From assembly GCA_015663245.1 (NCBI GenBank), contig DQSN01000211.1:1-32079 (forward strand): a stretch of DNA of 32,079 nt. Direction: 5' to 3'. Each line of letters begins with the position of its first letter. Position 1 is the stretch's first letter. This DNA is from Leucothrix mucor. Its GTDB lineage: Bacteria > Pseudomonadota > Gammaproteobacteria > Thiotrichales > Thiotrichaceae. The notes under the pieces are model-generated. The model was given only the letters and a program-made list of their open reading frames with translations, did no database searches and had not been told where the DNA came from. The position numbers were made by a program, and so were the translations under genes. Shown piece after piece: positions 1 to 9,593 of the stretch.

Positions 1-458
1 AAGAAAACATAGGTTTTATGGTCAACAATCTCATGACCATCTTTATTAAACTGAGCCGCCATTACTTTTTCAGCCAGTGCAAAACCCACTGCGTTAGTAA
101 TACCTTGACCTAGAGGGCCAGTAGTTGTTTCGATTCCTGGCGCATAACCATACTCAGGATGACCTGGAGTTTTAGAATGCAATTTACGGAAGCTTTTAAG
201 ATCATCAATTGATAGATCATAACCAGAAAGGTGCAATACAGAGTAAGGAAGCATTGAACCATGACCATTCGACATAATGAAACGATCACGATCAGCCCAA
301 TTAGGGTTAGTTGGATTATGCTTCATAAAGTCGTTATAAAGAACTTCAGCGATATCCGCCATTCCCATTGGTGCTCCAGGATGACCTGAATTAGGAATTT
401 GAACTGCGTCCATAGTGAGGGCACGGATAGCGTTAGCTAGTTGGCTACGATCTGACAT
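1..458 (-). CDS. tkt: Transketolase, N-terminal part (gene runs off the left edge)
   Basis: Reverse-strand translation from ATG at 458: [82 protein letters not shown]... is the transketolase thiamine-diphosphate domain signature. Not in the ORF track because it is truncated. Confidence 0.95.
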   Translation of the reverse strand, partial: MSDRSQLANAIRALTMDAVQIPNSGHPGAPMGMADIAEVLYNDFMKHNPTNPNWADRDRFIMSNGHGSMLPYSVLHLSGYDLSIDDLKSFRKLHSKTPGHPEYGYAPGIETTTGPLGQGITNAVGFALAEKVMAAQFNKDGHEIVDHKTYVF

Positions 459-917
459 TTGAGAAATCTCCTTCAAAGAGTTTGTGTATTCAATTATATG
501 ATTTATAACAATCGCAATATCTACTTACGGCAGTCATAATAATTTATTGGGTAATAACATAACGCTATGTAATGTCACAGATATAAAGAGCGTCAGTAGG
601 TGGCAAAGTATCATCAAAATGAGACTTGTAGGGAGTTAGGGGTGTCTGTGATAAAACCCTAAATCCTTGGGTGTTACTATCTATTCATTCTCCGATTTGG
701 TCTGGGTTAATGTGATTTGTATTGTAATAACCACAGAAAAACGATCTATTGCTTCTAATTTATATCAATCGCCTATCTCATAATTGATAGGGGCAATGGT
801 GAGCATCGAGAGAAACAAGCGCCATATTGTGTATTAGAATGATGTAATGAGCAACATCCAATTCGGGATATATTTTTGGTTTAATATTCAAGCAGAGTAA
901 TAACCGTATCTGCCCAT

Positions 918-949
918 AAAAAAGCCCCATTCATTTCTGAATGAGGTCT
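918..949 (-). terminator. Rho-independent terminator-like hairpin downstream of the lipase gene
   Basis: Minus strand reads CCTCATTCA GAAA TGAATGGGG CTTTTTT; stem with one mismatch followed by a T6 tract, 20-50 bp past the stop at 972. Confidence 0.7.
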
Positions 950-971
950 TATATTTTTTCGTTTCAATAGC

Positions 972-2987
972 TTACTTTAAAATAATGGCGTCATCTGTAA
1001 TAACAACTGCGGTTCCATTGCTGACCTGAAATTTAACCAACTGCGAATGCATTTCAATAAATACATTCAGGTAGCTGCTACCAGCAGGAGCGCCACGACT
1101 AGGATCAAGAATAGAGCTGTGATGACCTTGTATAAACCTTGCTATTCTAGGCGAACCGATAGAAACAGCGTTAACAGCATCGGATGCTGCTGTTGCGCCG
1201 ATTAAATTTGCAAGGATTTCGGTACTTGAGTTAGGGACTGTTAGGTCAGCAAGATGATCAGTGCCTCCATCGCCCACGACTTCTATCATGTGTATAGGAT
1301 GAATATCTGCCGCATCCATCGCGAAGTTAGCTGGGTCGGCGGAGTCGAGTATCCACTGAGAGCCTAATAAGAACTTGTTATAGTTGTCACCCGTTACCCC
1401 AAGTGCCGCTAAACCACCTTTAACAATAGGCCCATAAACCGCTGAGTCACGTAAAATAGTGCTAATGCTCGCGCCTGTTGTAATCAAAGAGCTTGGTAGT
1501 GACTTGCTTTCTACACCAAGGTAGGGAACGCCAATAATGCCACCTAATGAATGTGCTACGAAACCAACACGAGTTGCATCAATATTAGGAATGTTTTCTA
1601 GGCTGCGACGTAATACTAGTAAATTAGAAACACCTTGGCGTACATTGTCTCGCGAGGTGAGTAGGCTGGTTAGATTGATGAAATTTTCACCTGATGCATC
1701 TACAATACCATCGGGTATTGGTGCGCCAGAGGTGTTGTCTAAAAAGTCTACGCCAAAAGTTGGCTCTACATCATTAGGGAATGGAGTGTTGTCTGCATGA
1801 AGCAGGCTAGAGCTATCTGTTATTCCATGCAATGGTAAATCAATTGCGATTACTGCAAAACCAGCCAACGCCATTGCATCAGCATAGCCGAGCATGTCGG
1901 TACGCACGCGGGTAATTCCATGTTGGTACATGACAACGGGCCAGCCAGCAGCAGGCTTTGTTTGTCCTGAGTTAGCATTTGGTGTGGTCATTATAACAGG
2001 AGTCGTTAGCGTGCTATTTGCTACGGGTGTAATATTAAAGCGTGTTAAAGCACTACCACCTGCGCTTTTCCATGATCCTGTGCGGGGCGCTGATGGATTA
2101 GCTGTGCTAGGCGTTTCGAGGTAATAAGGTACATCGAGCGTTCCAATAGAAACGTCGGCAATACCAGGTAGACTTGAGGCAATGTCGTTGGTTGTCATGC
2201 CTGTGGGAGCCATTACAATTTTGCCAGCCGTTGCATTAGAAGCAATCGCATTCATAACAGGAGTGATGGATTGAGTCGTGAATGACCATGTAAGAATGAT
2301 CTTATCTTTATTAACACCCTGTGATACTGCTATCGCTTCCATATTGCCGATAAGTTGTGAAAGAGGTTCTAAAGCGGCGTAATCTGTACCTGCTAAGACT
2401 TTACTTTTAGCGATTAAGTAAGTTGCAGGTGCTTGAGCTGGTAAACCGTCAGTGCCTTTTATGCCATTGCTCAAAACGACCAAATAGCTGGTGCTTTCCT
2501 TAAAGGGCTTGCGAGGAACTAACGCCAAAGTCGTTGCTTTAGCACCTGTTGGGGCAACAATGATGTCTGCGGTAGTGAGTTCTTTAGTAACACTTAATAC
2601 TGCGCCTTGAGCATTTTTAACAACCTCAAAAACTCGTACAGTATCACCAAGCATTAAGCTGGTAGGATCAAGTGACATTCCAAAATCAGCAGTAACGGGG
2701 ATAGTGGTAGAGAAACCATCGAGTTCATTAGCGGCAGCAATAATAGGGTTGTTGCTGGTATTTGGTATATTTAGTGTGCCATCGGTAGAGCCTGCAAATA
2801 GTAAGTCATTAGTGGTTGGGATATTACCATTGGCAGGGTCAAAAATAGGGCCGTGTGTTGGAGTGCTAGCTTCAGCCTCGTGTGGCTGAGTAAAGTCATG
2901 TTTGGAGGAGCCTCCACCACAAGCGGTCAAAAGCACGGCGACTGATAAAGATGTCAGAATAACGGGAGCTGTTGTAAATAATCGCAT
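972..2987 (-). CDS. VolA/Pla-1-like outer-membrane lipoprotein lipase (alpha/beta hydrolase)
   Basis: 671 aa; lipobox LLTACGGGSS; 'FDPANGNIPTTNDLLFAGSTDGTLNIP' N-terminal region typical of Pla-1/VolA lipases; nucleophile elbow VAHSLGGI; sits directly downstream of fadL as volA does in Vibrio. Confidence 0.85.
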   Translation of the reverse strand: MRLFTTAPVILTSLSVAVLLTACGGGSSKHDFTQPHEAEASTPTHGPIFDPANGNIPTTNDLLFAGSTDGTLNIPNTSNNPIIAAANELDGFSTTIPVTADFGMSLDPTSLMLGDTVRVFEVVKNAQGAVLSVTKELTTADIIVAPTGAKATTLALVPRKPFKESTSYLVVLSNGIKGTDGLPAQAPATYLIAKSKVLAGTDYAALEPLSQLIGNMEAIAVSQGVNKDKIILTWSFTTQSITPVMNAIASNATAGKIVMAPTGMTTNDIASSLPGIADVSIGTLDVPYYLETPSTANPSAPRTGSWKSAGGSALTRFNITPVANSTLTTPVIMTTPNANSGQTKPAAGWPVVMYQHGITRVRTDMLGYADAMALAGFAVIAIDLPLHGITDSSSLLHADNTPFPNDVEPTFGVDFLDNTSGAPIPDGIVDASGENFINLTSLLTSRDNVRQGVSNLLVLRRSLENIPNIDATRVGFVAHSLGGIIGVPYLGVESKSLPSSLITTGASISTILRDSAVYGPIVKGGLAALGVTGDNYNKFLLGSQWILDSADPANFAMDAADIHPIHMIEVVGDGGTDHLADLTVPNSSTEILANLIGATAASDAVNAVSIGSPRIARFIQGHHSSILDPSRGAPAGSSYLNVFIEMHSQLVKFQVSNGTAVVITDDAIILK

Positions 2988-3001
2988 TAGATGAGTTCTC
3001 C

Positions 3002-4429
3002 TTAAAATTTGTAGTTGATTTGAGCGCTGAGAATATCAACGTTATTATTGTAGAGACCTTTTACGGAATAACCGCTTTCGCCAGGGTTGTCGATAGCAGT
3101 TTCATCCATAAACAAATGTGAATAACCCACATCAACACTCATCTTTTTGTTGATCTTGTAGCCAGCACCAAAAGAAAGCCAAGTACGATCAGCACCAGGA
3201 ATGCGCGGTGTTAAATAGCGAGCAGAAGGGATTGCTTCTTCATCAAATGCAACGCCAGTTCTTAACGTAAGCTTATCGTTGTATTTGTAATTAGCACCGA
3301 GCGATACGCGTGTAACGTCATTCCATTTTTCAGGCACTCTGCTTACCTCTTTTCCTGTTGCCTTTTCTTTCACTAAAAGTTCATTAAATGAACTCCAGCC
3401 TGTCCATGTCACATCGCCCAGTAATTCTAAACGGCTATTAAATTTATGTGCTAAAGAAACAGAAAAAGAGTCTGGTAAATCAATCGCTGCCGTAATATCA
3501 CGGTTAGTGAAATTATTAATACCAGTTTGAGCAATAACAGGTAATAGGCCCGCATTTACATCAAATTTAGCTTTTCCATCAAGTGAATGAGAAACTTTAG
3601 AGCGGTAAGCAACGCCCACACGAGTTACATCTGTTGGCTGATAAAGTAAGCCAACATTAAAGCCATAACCAATACCATCGCCTTCAACAACTGCTTGTGT
3701 ATCATTTTCGTGTTGAGCTGCTTTAGGGTAAGTCGTATTACAATAGTCAATTAAAGCTGTTGAGTTTGTTGCGGCAGCAACACCTACACCAACCTTTCGA
3801 CAAGCACCCGCAGAATCAACCGAACTACCCAGACTAACTTCAATATATTGTGCGCTAACACCTCCACCAATACTGAGTTTGTCGTTTACCTTCCAAGAAA
3901 GAGAGGGGTTGATATTAACTACTTTCATATCAGTTGCAGTCGCTTGATAACGTCCCACCCAATCTTCATCATATTCTGTTTTTGATCCAAACGGACCATT
4001 GACAGCAATACCAAAATTTAGGCGATCATTAATAGGACGCATGTAATACAGATTAGGCACAACACCTATACCCGAGTGTTTTGAATCTTTTTTACCATTA
4101 ATACTGGCGGCTCCTAAAGATGCGGGTGGTGCACTGCCTTTATCTTTGAAGTCATTACCTACAACAAGAATATGTAAGCTATTTGATAGCTCTGCCTTGC
4201 CACCATTATGCTCAGACAAGTACGTCATCCCTGATGGGTTAAACCAAATGGTAGAGGTGTCTTCTGCAACAGCCGCAGCACCTGCAAATGCTTTACCCAT
4301 GCCAGAAGCAGAGTTTTCGATGATTGCAAAACCCGCCGCAGATGCTGATGATGACAGTATAAAAGAGCTTAAAACTAACAAGGAACAAGAAGAGCGCAGA
4401 AAGAGAGAGTGGGATCGTAACTTATGCAT
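3002..4429 (-). CDS. fadL: OmpP1/FadL/TodX family long-chain fatty acid outer-membrane transporter
   Basis: 475 aa; signal peptide then SASAAGFAIIENSASGMGKAFAGAAAVAEDTSTIWFNPSGMTYL, the FadL N-terminal hatch (NPSGM); C-terminal aromatic residue (NYKF). Confidence 0.92.
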   Translation of the reverse strand: MHKLRSHSLFLRSSCSLLVLSSFILSSSASAAGFAIIENSASGMGKAFAGAAAVAEDTSTIWFNPSGMTYLSEHNGGKAELSNSLHILVVGNDFKDKGSAPPASLGAASINGKKDSKHSGIGVVPNLYYMRPINDRLNFGIAVNGPFGSKTEYDEDWVGRYQATATDMKVVNINPSLSWKVNDKLSIGGGVSAQYIEVSLGSSVDSAGACRKVGVGVAAATNSTALIDYCNTTYPKAAQHENDTQAVVEGDGIGYGFNVGLLYQPTDVTRVGVAYRSKVSHSLDGKAKFDVNAGLLPVIAQTGINNFTNRDITAAIDLPDSFSVSLAHKFNSRLELLGDVTWTGWSSFNELLVKEKATGKEVSRVPEKWNDVTRVSLGANYKYNDKLTLRTGVAFDEEAIPSARYLTPRIPGADRTWLSFGAGYKINKKMSVDVGYSHLFMDETAIDNPGESGYSVKGLYNNNVDILSAQINYKF

Positions 4430-4559
4430 ATTATTTTCCTTTGGTGGCGAGCTTAAGGATGTTTTGGAAGGTGTGTCGTACCGATACTTAATAGCTTACA
4501 AGATACCCCATGTAGAGCTTGTAGGCTAGTCTCAAAACTAAGGCATATTTCATTAGCTT

Positions 4560-4590
4560 GAAAAACTCCCAGTATGATGAGAGTTTCTCT
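4560..4590 (-). terminator. Possible terminator downstream of the DUF2202 gene
   Basis: Minus strand AAACTC TCATCATACTGG GAGTTTTTC: 6-bp stem followed by T5, 40 bp after the stop at 4631. Confidence 0.45.
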
Positions 4591-4630
4591 CTAGTAACTG
4601 TGCTTACATACGATCAGTTCATTCTTTTAT

Positions 4631-5335
4631 TCAGTGCATATTACCCATTCTTTTTCCATGCCCTTGACCCTCTCCGTGTCCCTTATCATGCCCTTTTCCA
4701 CCACCGCCATTGCCGCGCTCTTGAGCGGAAGCAAGTATCATATCAACCTCACTTTGAGGCATGAGTTGAGCTTTGTATGCGATACCTTGCTTATCAATTT
4801 GCTTTACAAAAGCACGAAGATGATTGCGAGAGCCGCGAAGTAGGTTTCCGTATACCTTGTTTAGATTTTCATCCTTTGTACTAGCAATCGCTTTCTGTAG
4901 GTCTTGAATATCAAGTTCTTCGATATAGGCTGCCACCATTAAGGCATCTAAATTGGAGGCTTGACCTTTTTCAGTCAGTTCTTTGAAAAGTTTTTTAAAC
5001 TCAGGGTTGTTAAAAGCACCTGTTGCATCATCAGTAATAGGGTCAGCTAGGTTAAAGCGAGCTAACTGTTTTCCCATTGCATCCATATGACGTTGCTCAG
5101 ACTGGGTGATGTTTGCAAAGGCTTGTATTCCTGTTGACTGGTACAGGACTCGGTAAACGTCACGAGCAATTTTCTCCTCTTCACGCATTAAAACTAAGTG
5201 TTTAGCTAGTTCCGCATTGGCAGTTGAGGTTTGGCTGGAGTTATTGTAAGCAGAGGCTGCAACAGAGCTTGTTGCAATGATGGTTACGATAGCGATTTGT
5301 AATAAATTTTTTCTGATTTTCATTGTGTTCACCAT
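4631..5335 (-). CDS. DUF2202 (ferritin-like fold) exported protein with Gly/His-rich tail
   Basis: 234 aa; signal peptide; LVLMREEEKIARDVYRVLY...ITQSEQRHMDAM...FNNPEFKKLFKELTEKGQ...ALMVAAYIEELDIQDLQKAI typical of DUF2202; tail GNGGGGKGHDKGHGEGQGHGKRMGNMH. Confidence 0.85.
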   Translation of the reverse strand: MVNTMKIRKNLLQIAIVTIIATSSVAASAYNNSSQTSTANAELAKHLVLMREEEKIARDVYRVLYQSTGIQAFANITQSEQRHMDAMGKQLARFNLADPITDDATGAFNNPEFKKLFKELTEKGQASNLDALMVAAYIEELDIQDLQKAIASTKDENLNKVYGNLLRGSRNHLRAFVKQIDKQGIAYKAQLMPQSEVDMILASAQERGNGGGGKGHDKGHGEGQGHGKRMGNMH

Positions 5336-5502
5336 TTTATTAAGTCATTGAAGAAGGATTTGTGGAACCTCTTTCTTCTTGTTGATGACGTAACTTTATT
5401 TGATGTAGCTGAAATGAAGCTTAAAAAATCATGGTGTTTTGTATCAATGTAAATTTGATGTGGCGCAATGTTTTTCACCAAGCAATGAGGTTTCTCCTCC
5501 TA

Positions 5503-5531
5503 AGTCAGGTTTAGGGTTTCTAAACCTGACT
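5503..5531. repeat. Perfect 12-bp inverted repeat (hairpin)
   Basis: AGTCAGGTTTAG (5503-5514) GGTTT CTAAACCTGACT (5520-5531); between the metG stop and the DUF2202 gene. Confidence 0.85.
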
Positions 5532-5575
5532 CGGTGGAAATTTTTATTGGCGAATTGAAGAGCGCAATATAATAT

Positions 5576-7615
5576 TTACTTAACCCGCATTCCTGCTAAA
5601 GCCCCTTCATCAGGGTTCAACACAAAGAGGTCTTCACCGCCTGGACCTGCGGCTAGAACCATGCCTTCCGACATACCAAAACGCATTTTTCGTGGAGCAA
5701 GGTTGGCTACCATTATGGTCATTTTTCCTTCTAAATCAGTGGGGTCGTAAGCAGATTTTATGCCTGCAAATACATTGCGGGTTTCTCCGCCTAGATCAAG
5801 AGTGAGTTGGAGTAACTTATCAGCGCCTTTTACATGTTCTGCTTTGATGATTTTAACTACACGCAAGTCTATTTTGGCAAAGTCATCATATTCAATGGTG
5901 TCACTGATAGGATCATCATTAAGAGAACTGCTGGCTTTTTTTGGTGCTTGTTGGGAGGCTTGCATCGCTTCTAGTACCACTTTGTTTTCTGCCAGCATGG
6001 CGTCAATTTTGTCAGTTTCAATACGGGTCATCAAAGGTTTAAATTTATTGATGTTGGTGTTGAGAAGGGGGGATGTCACGCTGTTCCAGTCTAATTCTCC
6101 TGCATTTAAAAACAGCTCCGAATTTTGGGCTAACTCAGGCAACACAGGTTTGAGATAGCTGACTAAGGCGCGGAACATATTTACGCCTTGGGTGCAAATA
6201 CCTTGCACCTGATCTTTGGTAGCATCATTTTTGATGAGTACCCACGGTTTGTTTTCGTCAATATATTGGTTGGCAAGATCGGCTAGTGCCATTACTTCGC
6301 GCATGGCACGGCTATAGCGACGTGTTTCGTAGGCATCAGCAATACTGTCGCTAGCATCAATAAATTGCTGGTAAAGAGCAGTATCGGGCAGTTCTGCAGA
6401 TAGTTGACTATCAAATTTTTTGGTAATAAAGCTAGCGCAGCGTGAGGCTATATTAACAACTTTTCCTACTAAATCACTGTTGATGCGCTGTTGGAAGTCT
6501 TCCAAGTTAAGGTCAATATCTTCTACGGTATTGCTCAGTTTTGCTGCGTAGTAATAGCGTAGTGGTTCTGCAGGTAGGTGATTTAAAAATACACGCGCTT
6601 GGATGAATGTACCGCGTGATTTGGACATTTTAAGCCCATTTACTTTTAGAAAACCATGGCAATGAACTGCTGTAGGAATACGATAACCCGCTGATTTTAA
6701 AACAGCAGGCCAGAATAAGGTGTGGAAGTAAGCAATATCCTTGCCGATAAAGTGATGTACCTCTGCGGTTGAGTCTTCTTTCCAAAACTCATCAAAATCA
6801 AGCTCATTTTTATCACAATAGTTTTTGAATGATGCTAAATAACCAATAGGAGCATCTAGCCAAACGTAGAAATATTTATCGTCTGTTTCTGGGATTTTGA
6901 AGCCCCAGTAAGGTGCATCACGAGAAATATCCCAATCGCTTAAGCCGTCATTGAGCCACTCTTTCATTTTGTTAGCAATTTCGGTTTGTACCGAATCACT
7001 ATCAATCCATTCTTTCAAGAAGTCATCAAAATCATTTAGCTTAAAGAAATAGTGCTCACTGTCTTTCTCTATAGGTGTTACGCCCGTGACAACAGAATAG
7101 GGGTTAACAACTTCGGTGGTTGAGTAAGTTGCACCACAGCTATCGCAGTTATCACCATATTGATCGGCGGCACCACATTTTGGGCATTCACCTTTGATAA
7201 AACGATCTGGCAAAAACATATTGGCTTCAGGGTCATAAGATTGTTTGATGACTTTCTGACTGATATGTCCACCAGCTTTAGCGGCAAGGTAGATGGTTTC
7301 GGAGAGTTCACGGTTTTCATCGGAGTGTGTTGAGTGGTAATTATCAAATACGACATTAAAATCAGCAAAATCGGCTTGATGCTCTACGTTTGATTTATCA
7401 ATCAATTCTTGTGGTTCGATACCTTCTTGTTGAGCACGTAACATAATGGGTGTGCCATGTGCATCATCAGCACAAACATAGTAGCAAGTGTTGCCGCGTA
7501 GACGTTGGAAGCGTGCCCAAATATCAGTCTGGATATATTCAACCATATGACCTAAATGAATAGATCCATTTGCATAGGGAAGGGCGCTGGTGACTAGTAT
7601 TTTACGTTTGCTCAT
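5576..7615 (-). CDS. metG: Methionyl-tRNA synthetase
   Basis: 679 aa; [10 protein letters not shown] (HIGH-type), zinc knuckle [27 protein letters not shown] (KMSKS), C-terminal tRNA-binding domain [12 protein letters not shown]...[16 protein letters not shown]. Confidence 0.98.
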   Translation of the reverse strand: MSKRKILVTSALPYANGSIHLGHMVEYIQTDIWARFQRLRGNTCYYVCADDAHGTPIMLRAQQEGIEPQELIDKSNVEHQADFADFNVVFDNYHSTHSDENRELSETIYLAAKAGGHISQKVIKQSYDPEANMFLPDRFIKGECPKCGAADQYGDNCDSCGATYSTTEVVNPYSVVTGVTPIEKDSEHYFFKLNDFDDFLKEWIDSDSVQTEIANKMKEWLNDGLSDWDISRDAPYWGFKIPETDDKYFYVWLDAPIGYLASFKNYCDKNELDFDEFWKEDSTAEVHHFIGKDIAYFHTLFWPAVLKSAGYRIPTAVHCHGFLKVNGLKMSKSRGTFIQARVFLNHLPAEPLRYYYAAKLSNTVEDIDLNLEDFQQRINSDLVGKVVNIASRCASFITKKFDSQLSAELPDTALYQQFIDASDSIADAYETRRYSRAMREVMALADLANQYIDENKPWVLIKNDATKDQVQGICTQGVNMFRALVSYLKPVLPELAQNSELFLNAGELDWNSVTSPLLNTNINKFKPLMTRIETDKIDAMLAENKVVLEAMQASQQAPKKASSSLNDDPISDTIEYDDFAKIDLRVVKIIKAEHVKGADKLLQLTLDLGGETRNVFAGIKSAYDPTDLEGKMTIMVANLAPRKMRFGMSEGMVLAAGPGGEDLFVLNPDEGALAGMRVK

Positions 7616-7844
7616 GTGCTTAAATATCGTTGATTAAAATGAGGTGACAAAATAACAGTTTGTCGTTTTTATTGGTAGTGTGTTAGGGATAAAGATTATT
7701 ATCAGGGAGAAACTGACAGAATTTTAATCATATGTATTTTGATATATGACAAATGCAGAATATCCACGTAGAGTGTGCAAAAACATCTCATTGTGCTACA
7801 AATACAACTGCTAGCAATGTCGAAGTGAGCCAAAGGGCAAATAA

Positions 7845-8879
7845 ATGAAGTATAAAATAATAGTTGCGGGTCCTGTTGGGTCGGGTAAAACCACCGCGAT
7901 TAACTCCCTGACAGATAATAATGCTTTTGTGACAGATGTTGCTGTTAGTGATGAAGTGACGAATAAAAGAAAACAAAGTACTACCGTGGCAATGGATTTT
8001 GGCGTTGTAAAGGTTAATGACGATACGGCTTATGTTTATGGTACGCCTGGTCAACAGCGTTTTAACTTCATGTGGGAAATTCTCTCAGAAGGAGCGCATG
8101 GTATTATCATCTTACTAGATAATACACGGAACTATCCTTTTCGAGACTTAAAATACTATGTGGAGCAGTTTGCAGATTTAATTGCATCCCAACAACTCAT
8201 CATTGGCGTAACACGTTCAGATATGGATGATGATGTGCCCTTGTCAACTTATAAGCTGTGGCTGAAAGAGTTAAAGCTAGATGCTGAGGTAAGATTTGTT
8301 GATGCTAGAGATAGGCATGAGGTTGAGCAGTTGGTACATGCTTTGATGGGGCGTATTGTTAGTGCTTCTGCCATAGTTAGTCCCGATGACGTTGGTGTGA
8401 TCGTTGATGAGAAGATCGTAGTTGAAGAGCAAGGACTTTTGAAGGAGGCGATCTCTGAAAGTAATATCATTGAAGATGCGGCAGTGATAGATAATGTGCA
8501 AGAAGAGCAACCTGACGAAGCGGCTTTAGCAAATTCTTCTGCGGATGTGCTTAATTTGGATGAGAAAACTCTAGGGAACGTCGCAACTTTAGAAGGTGTC
8601 AACGGTGTGACATTAACCAACTCTATCGGAGAGTTATTGCATTCAACAATTAATGATGATGATATTAATGAATTTATCGCTTTTCTGTCGGGTATTACCC
8701 CTGTCTTAGAAGAAGCGAGCAATATGGGAACCATTCACAGAATCATGCTGCGAGGCCCTGATGATGACAACTTAACTGTGTTTGTTGAGCAAGAGCGCTC
8801 ATTAGGCGTGAGTTCAAGTAAGGCTGTGTCTGTGCCAGCACTTAGTCAAAAAATAGAGGATATGCTACAGTGGGTTTAG
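7845..8879 (+). CDS. Small Ras-like GTPase (COG2229/MglA/CvnD-like) with C-terminal Roadblock/LC7-like domain
   Basis: 344 aa; P-loop GPVGSGKT, switch-I T (KQSTTVAMDFG), switch-II YGTPGQQRF, TRSD in place of NKxD; acidic linker about 190-245; C-terminus LEGVNGVTLTNSIGELLHS...FLSGITPVLEEASNMGTIHRIMLRGPDDDNLTVFVEQERSLGVSSS is Roadblock/LC7-like. Confidence 0.85.
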   Translation: MKYKIIVAGPVGSGKTTAINSLTDNNAFVTDVAVSDEVTNKRKQSTTVAMDFGVVKVNDDTAYVYGTPGQQRFNFMWEILSEGAHGIIILLDNTRNYPFRDLKYYVEQFADLIASQQLIIGVTRSDMDDDVPLSTYKLWLKELKLDAEVRFVDARDRHEVEQLVHALMGRIVSASAIVSPDDVGVIVDEKIVVEEQGLLKEAISESNIIEDAAVIDNVQEEQPDEAALANSSADVLNLDEKTLGNVATLEGVNGVTLTNSIGELLHSTINDDDINEFIAFLSGITPVLEEASNMGTIHRIMLRGPDDDNLTVFVEQERSLGVSSSKAVSVPALSQKIEDMLQWV

Positions 8880-8883
8880 TTTG

Positions 8884-9525
8884 ATGGAAAGTATACTAAA
8901 AGGTATTACGCTTCTTCGTGGTGTACATCATGCCTGTATTTATCAAGAGGGGAAGGATCCTGTTTCTACTTTTCCTGAGGATGCTGCGGAATCGATAGCG
9001 TTATCACATGATTTAATAGATCAAATTTTTTCAGCATTAAAAGCAATTAATAAGTCACATAATGAAATTTATTTTTCTATTGGAGATAAATTTTTAGTTA
9101 CTTATTTGATGCATGAAACCTGCATTGCCATTTTGTTGACAGATAAAAAGATTAACTTTCCTTTGGTTAATATGGGGATTAAATCTGCAAGGACTAAAGT
9201 ACAACGTAAGATTAAAGAAGAGCAGCAAGAGAAAATAGCAAGTTTAGCACCGCAGGGAAAAGCTGATCAAACTCCGCCAACAGATGAAGAGCTTCAACCT
9301 GTATTGGATCAGCTCGCAGATATTTTGAAAAAATATTTAGGCCCTGCTGCTATTTTTGTCTTTGAAGATGATGTTAATAAATGGAAAAAGACTTACATTC
9401 AAAGTCATGAAAATCTGTCTTTTTTAGTTGAAATTACGCAGCAAGGTTTAGATCCAAAGACAGAGCAACATGAGTTTGCAGAGCAAGCGCAACGTGTAAT
9501 TGATCGGTTTGCAGTAGAGTCTTAA
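8884..9525 (+). CDS. Roadblock/LC7-like protein with extra C-terminal domain
   Basis: About 213 aa (ATG at 8884; the track uses TTG at 8881); LLRGVHHACIYQEGKDPVSTFP...FSIGDKFLVTYLMHETCIAILLTDKKINFPLVNMGIKSA resembles a Roadblock fold; C-terminal segment LQPVLDQLADILKKYLGPAAIFVFEDDVNKW. Starts within 5 bp of the GTPase stop. Confidence 0.6.
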   Translation: MESILKGITLLRGVHHACIYQEGKDPVSTFPEDAAESIALSHDLIDQIFSALKAINKSHNEIYFSIGDKFLVTYLMHETCIAILLTDKKINFPLVNMGIKSARTKVQRKIKEEQQEKIASLAPQGKADQTPPTDEELQPVLDQLADILKKYLGPAAIFVFEDDVNKWKKTYIQSHENLSFLVEITQQGLDPKTEQHEFAEQAQRVIDRFAVES

Positions 9526-9593
9526 TCAGAAGCTCCTTAAAGAAGAATATTCAAGCTCCCTCATATAGAAAAACAATAAATGTAGAAACTATT

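Noticed and set aside
636-662. TTAGGG...CCCTAA inverted repeat upstream of the transketolase gene
   Set aside because: Only 6 bp with a long loop and no T tract; likely chance.
1537-2889. Plus-strand ORFs (1537-1800, 1894-2124, 2704-2889) opposite the lipase gene
   Set aside because: Antisense shadows of a strongly supported CDS; low-complexity translations with no domain or SD.
5760-6158. 132-aa plus-strand ORF inside metG, and the 7078-7368 minus ORF in another frame
   Set aside because: Overlap conserved metG coding sequence; the translations look like out-of-frame product.
7645-7676. GACAAA-TTTGTC-GTTTTTATT terminator-like hairpin between metG and the GTPase gene
   Set aside because: Short AT-rich stem in a divergent intergenic region where no plus-strand transcript is expected to end.
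8249-8734. 161-aa minus ORF opposite the GTPase
   Set aside because: Ser/Thr-rich reverse translation of an acidic linker; typical shadow ORF.
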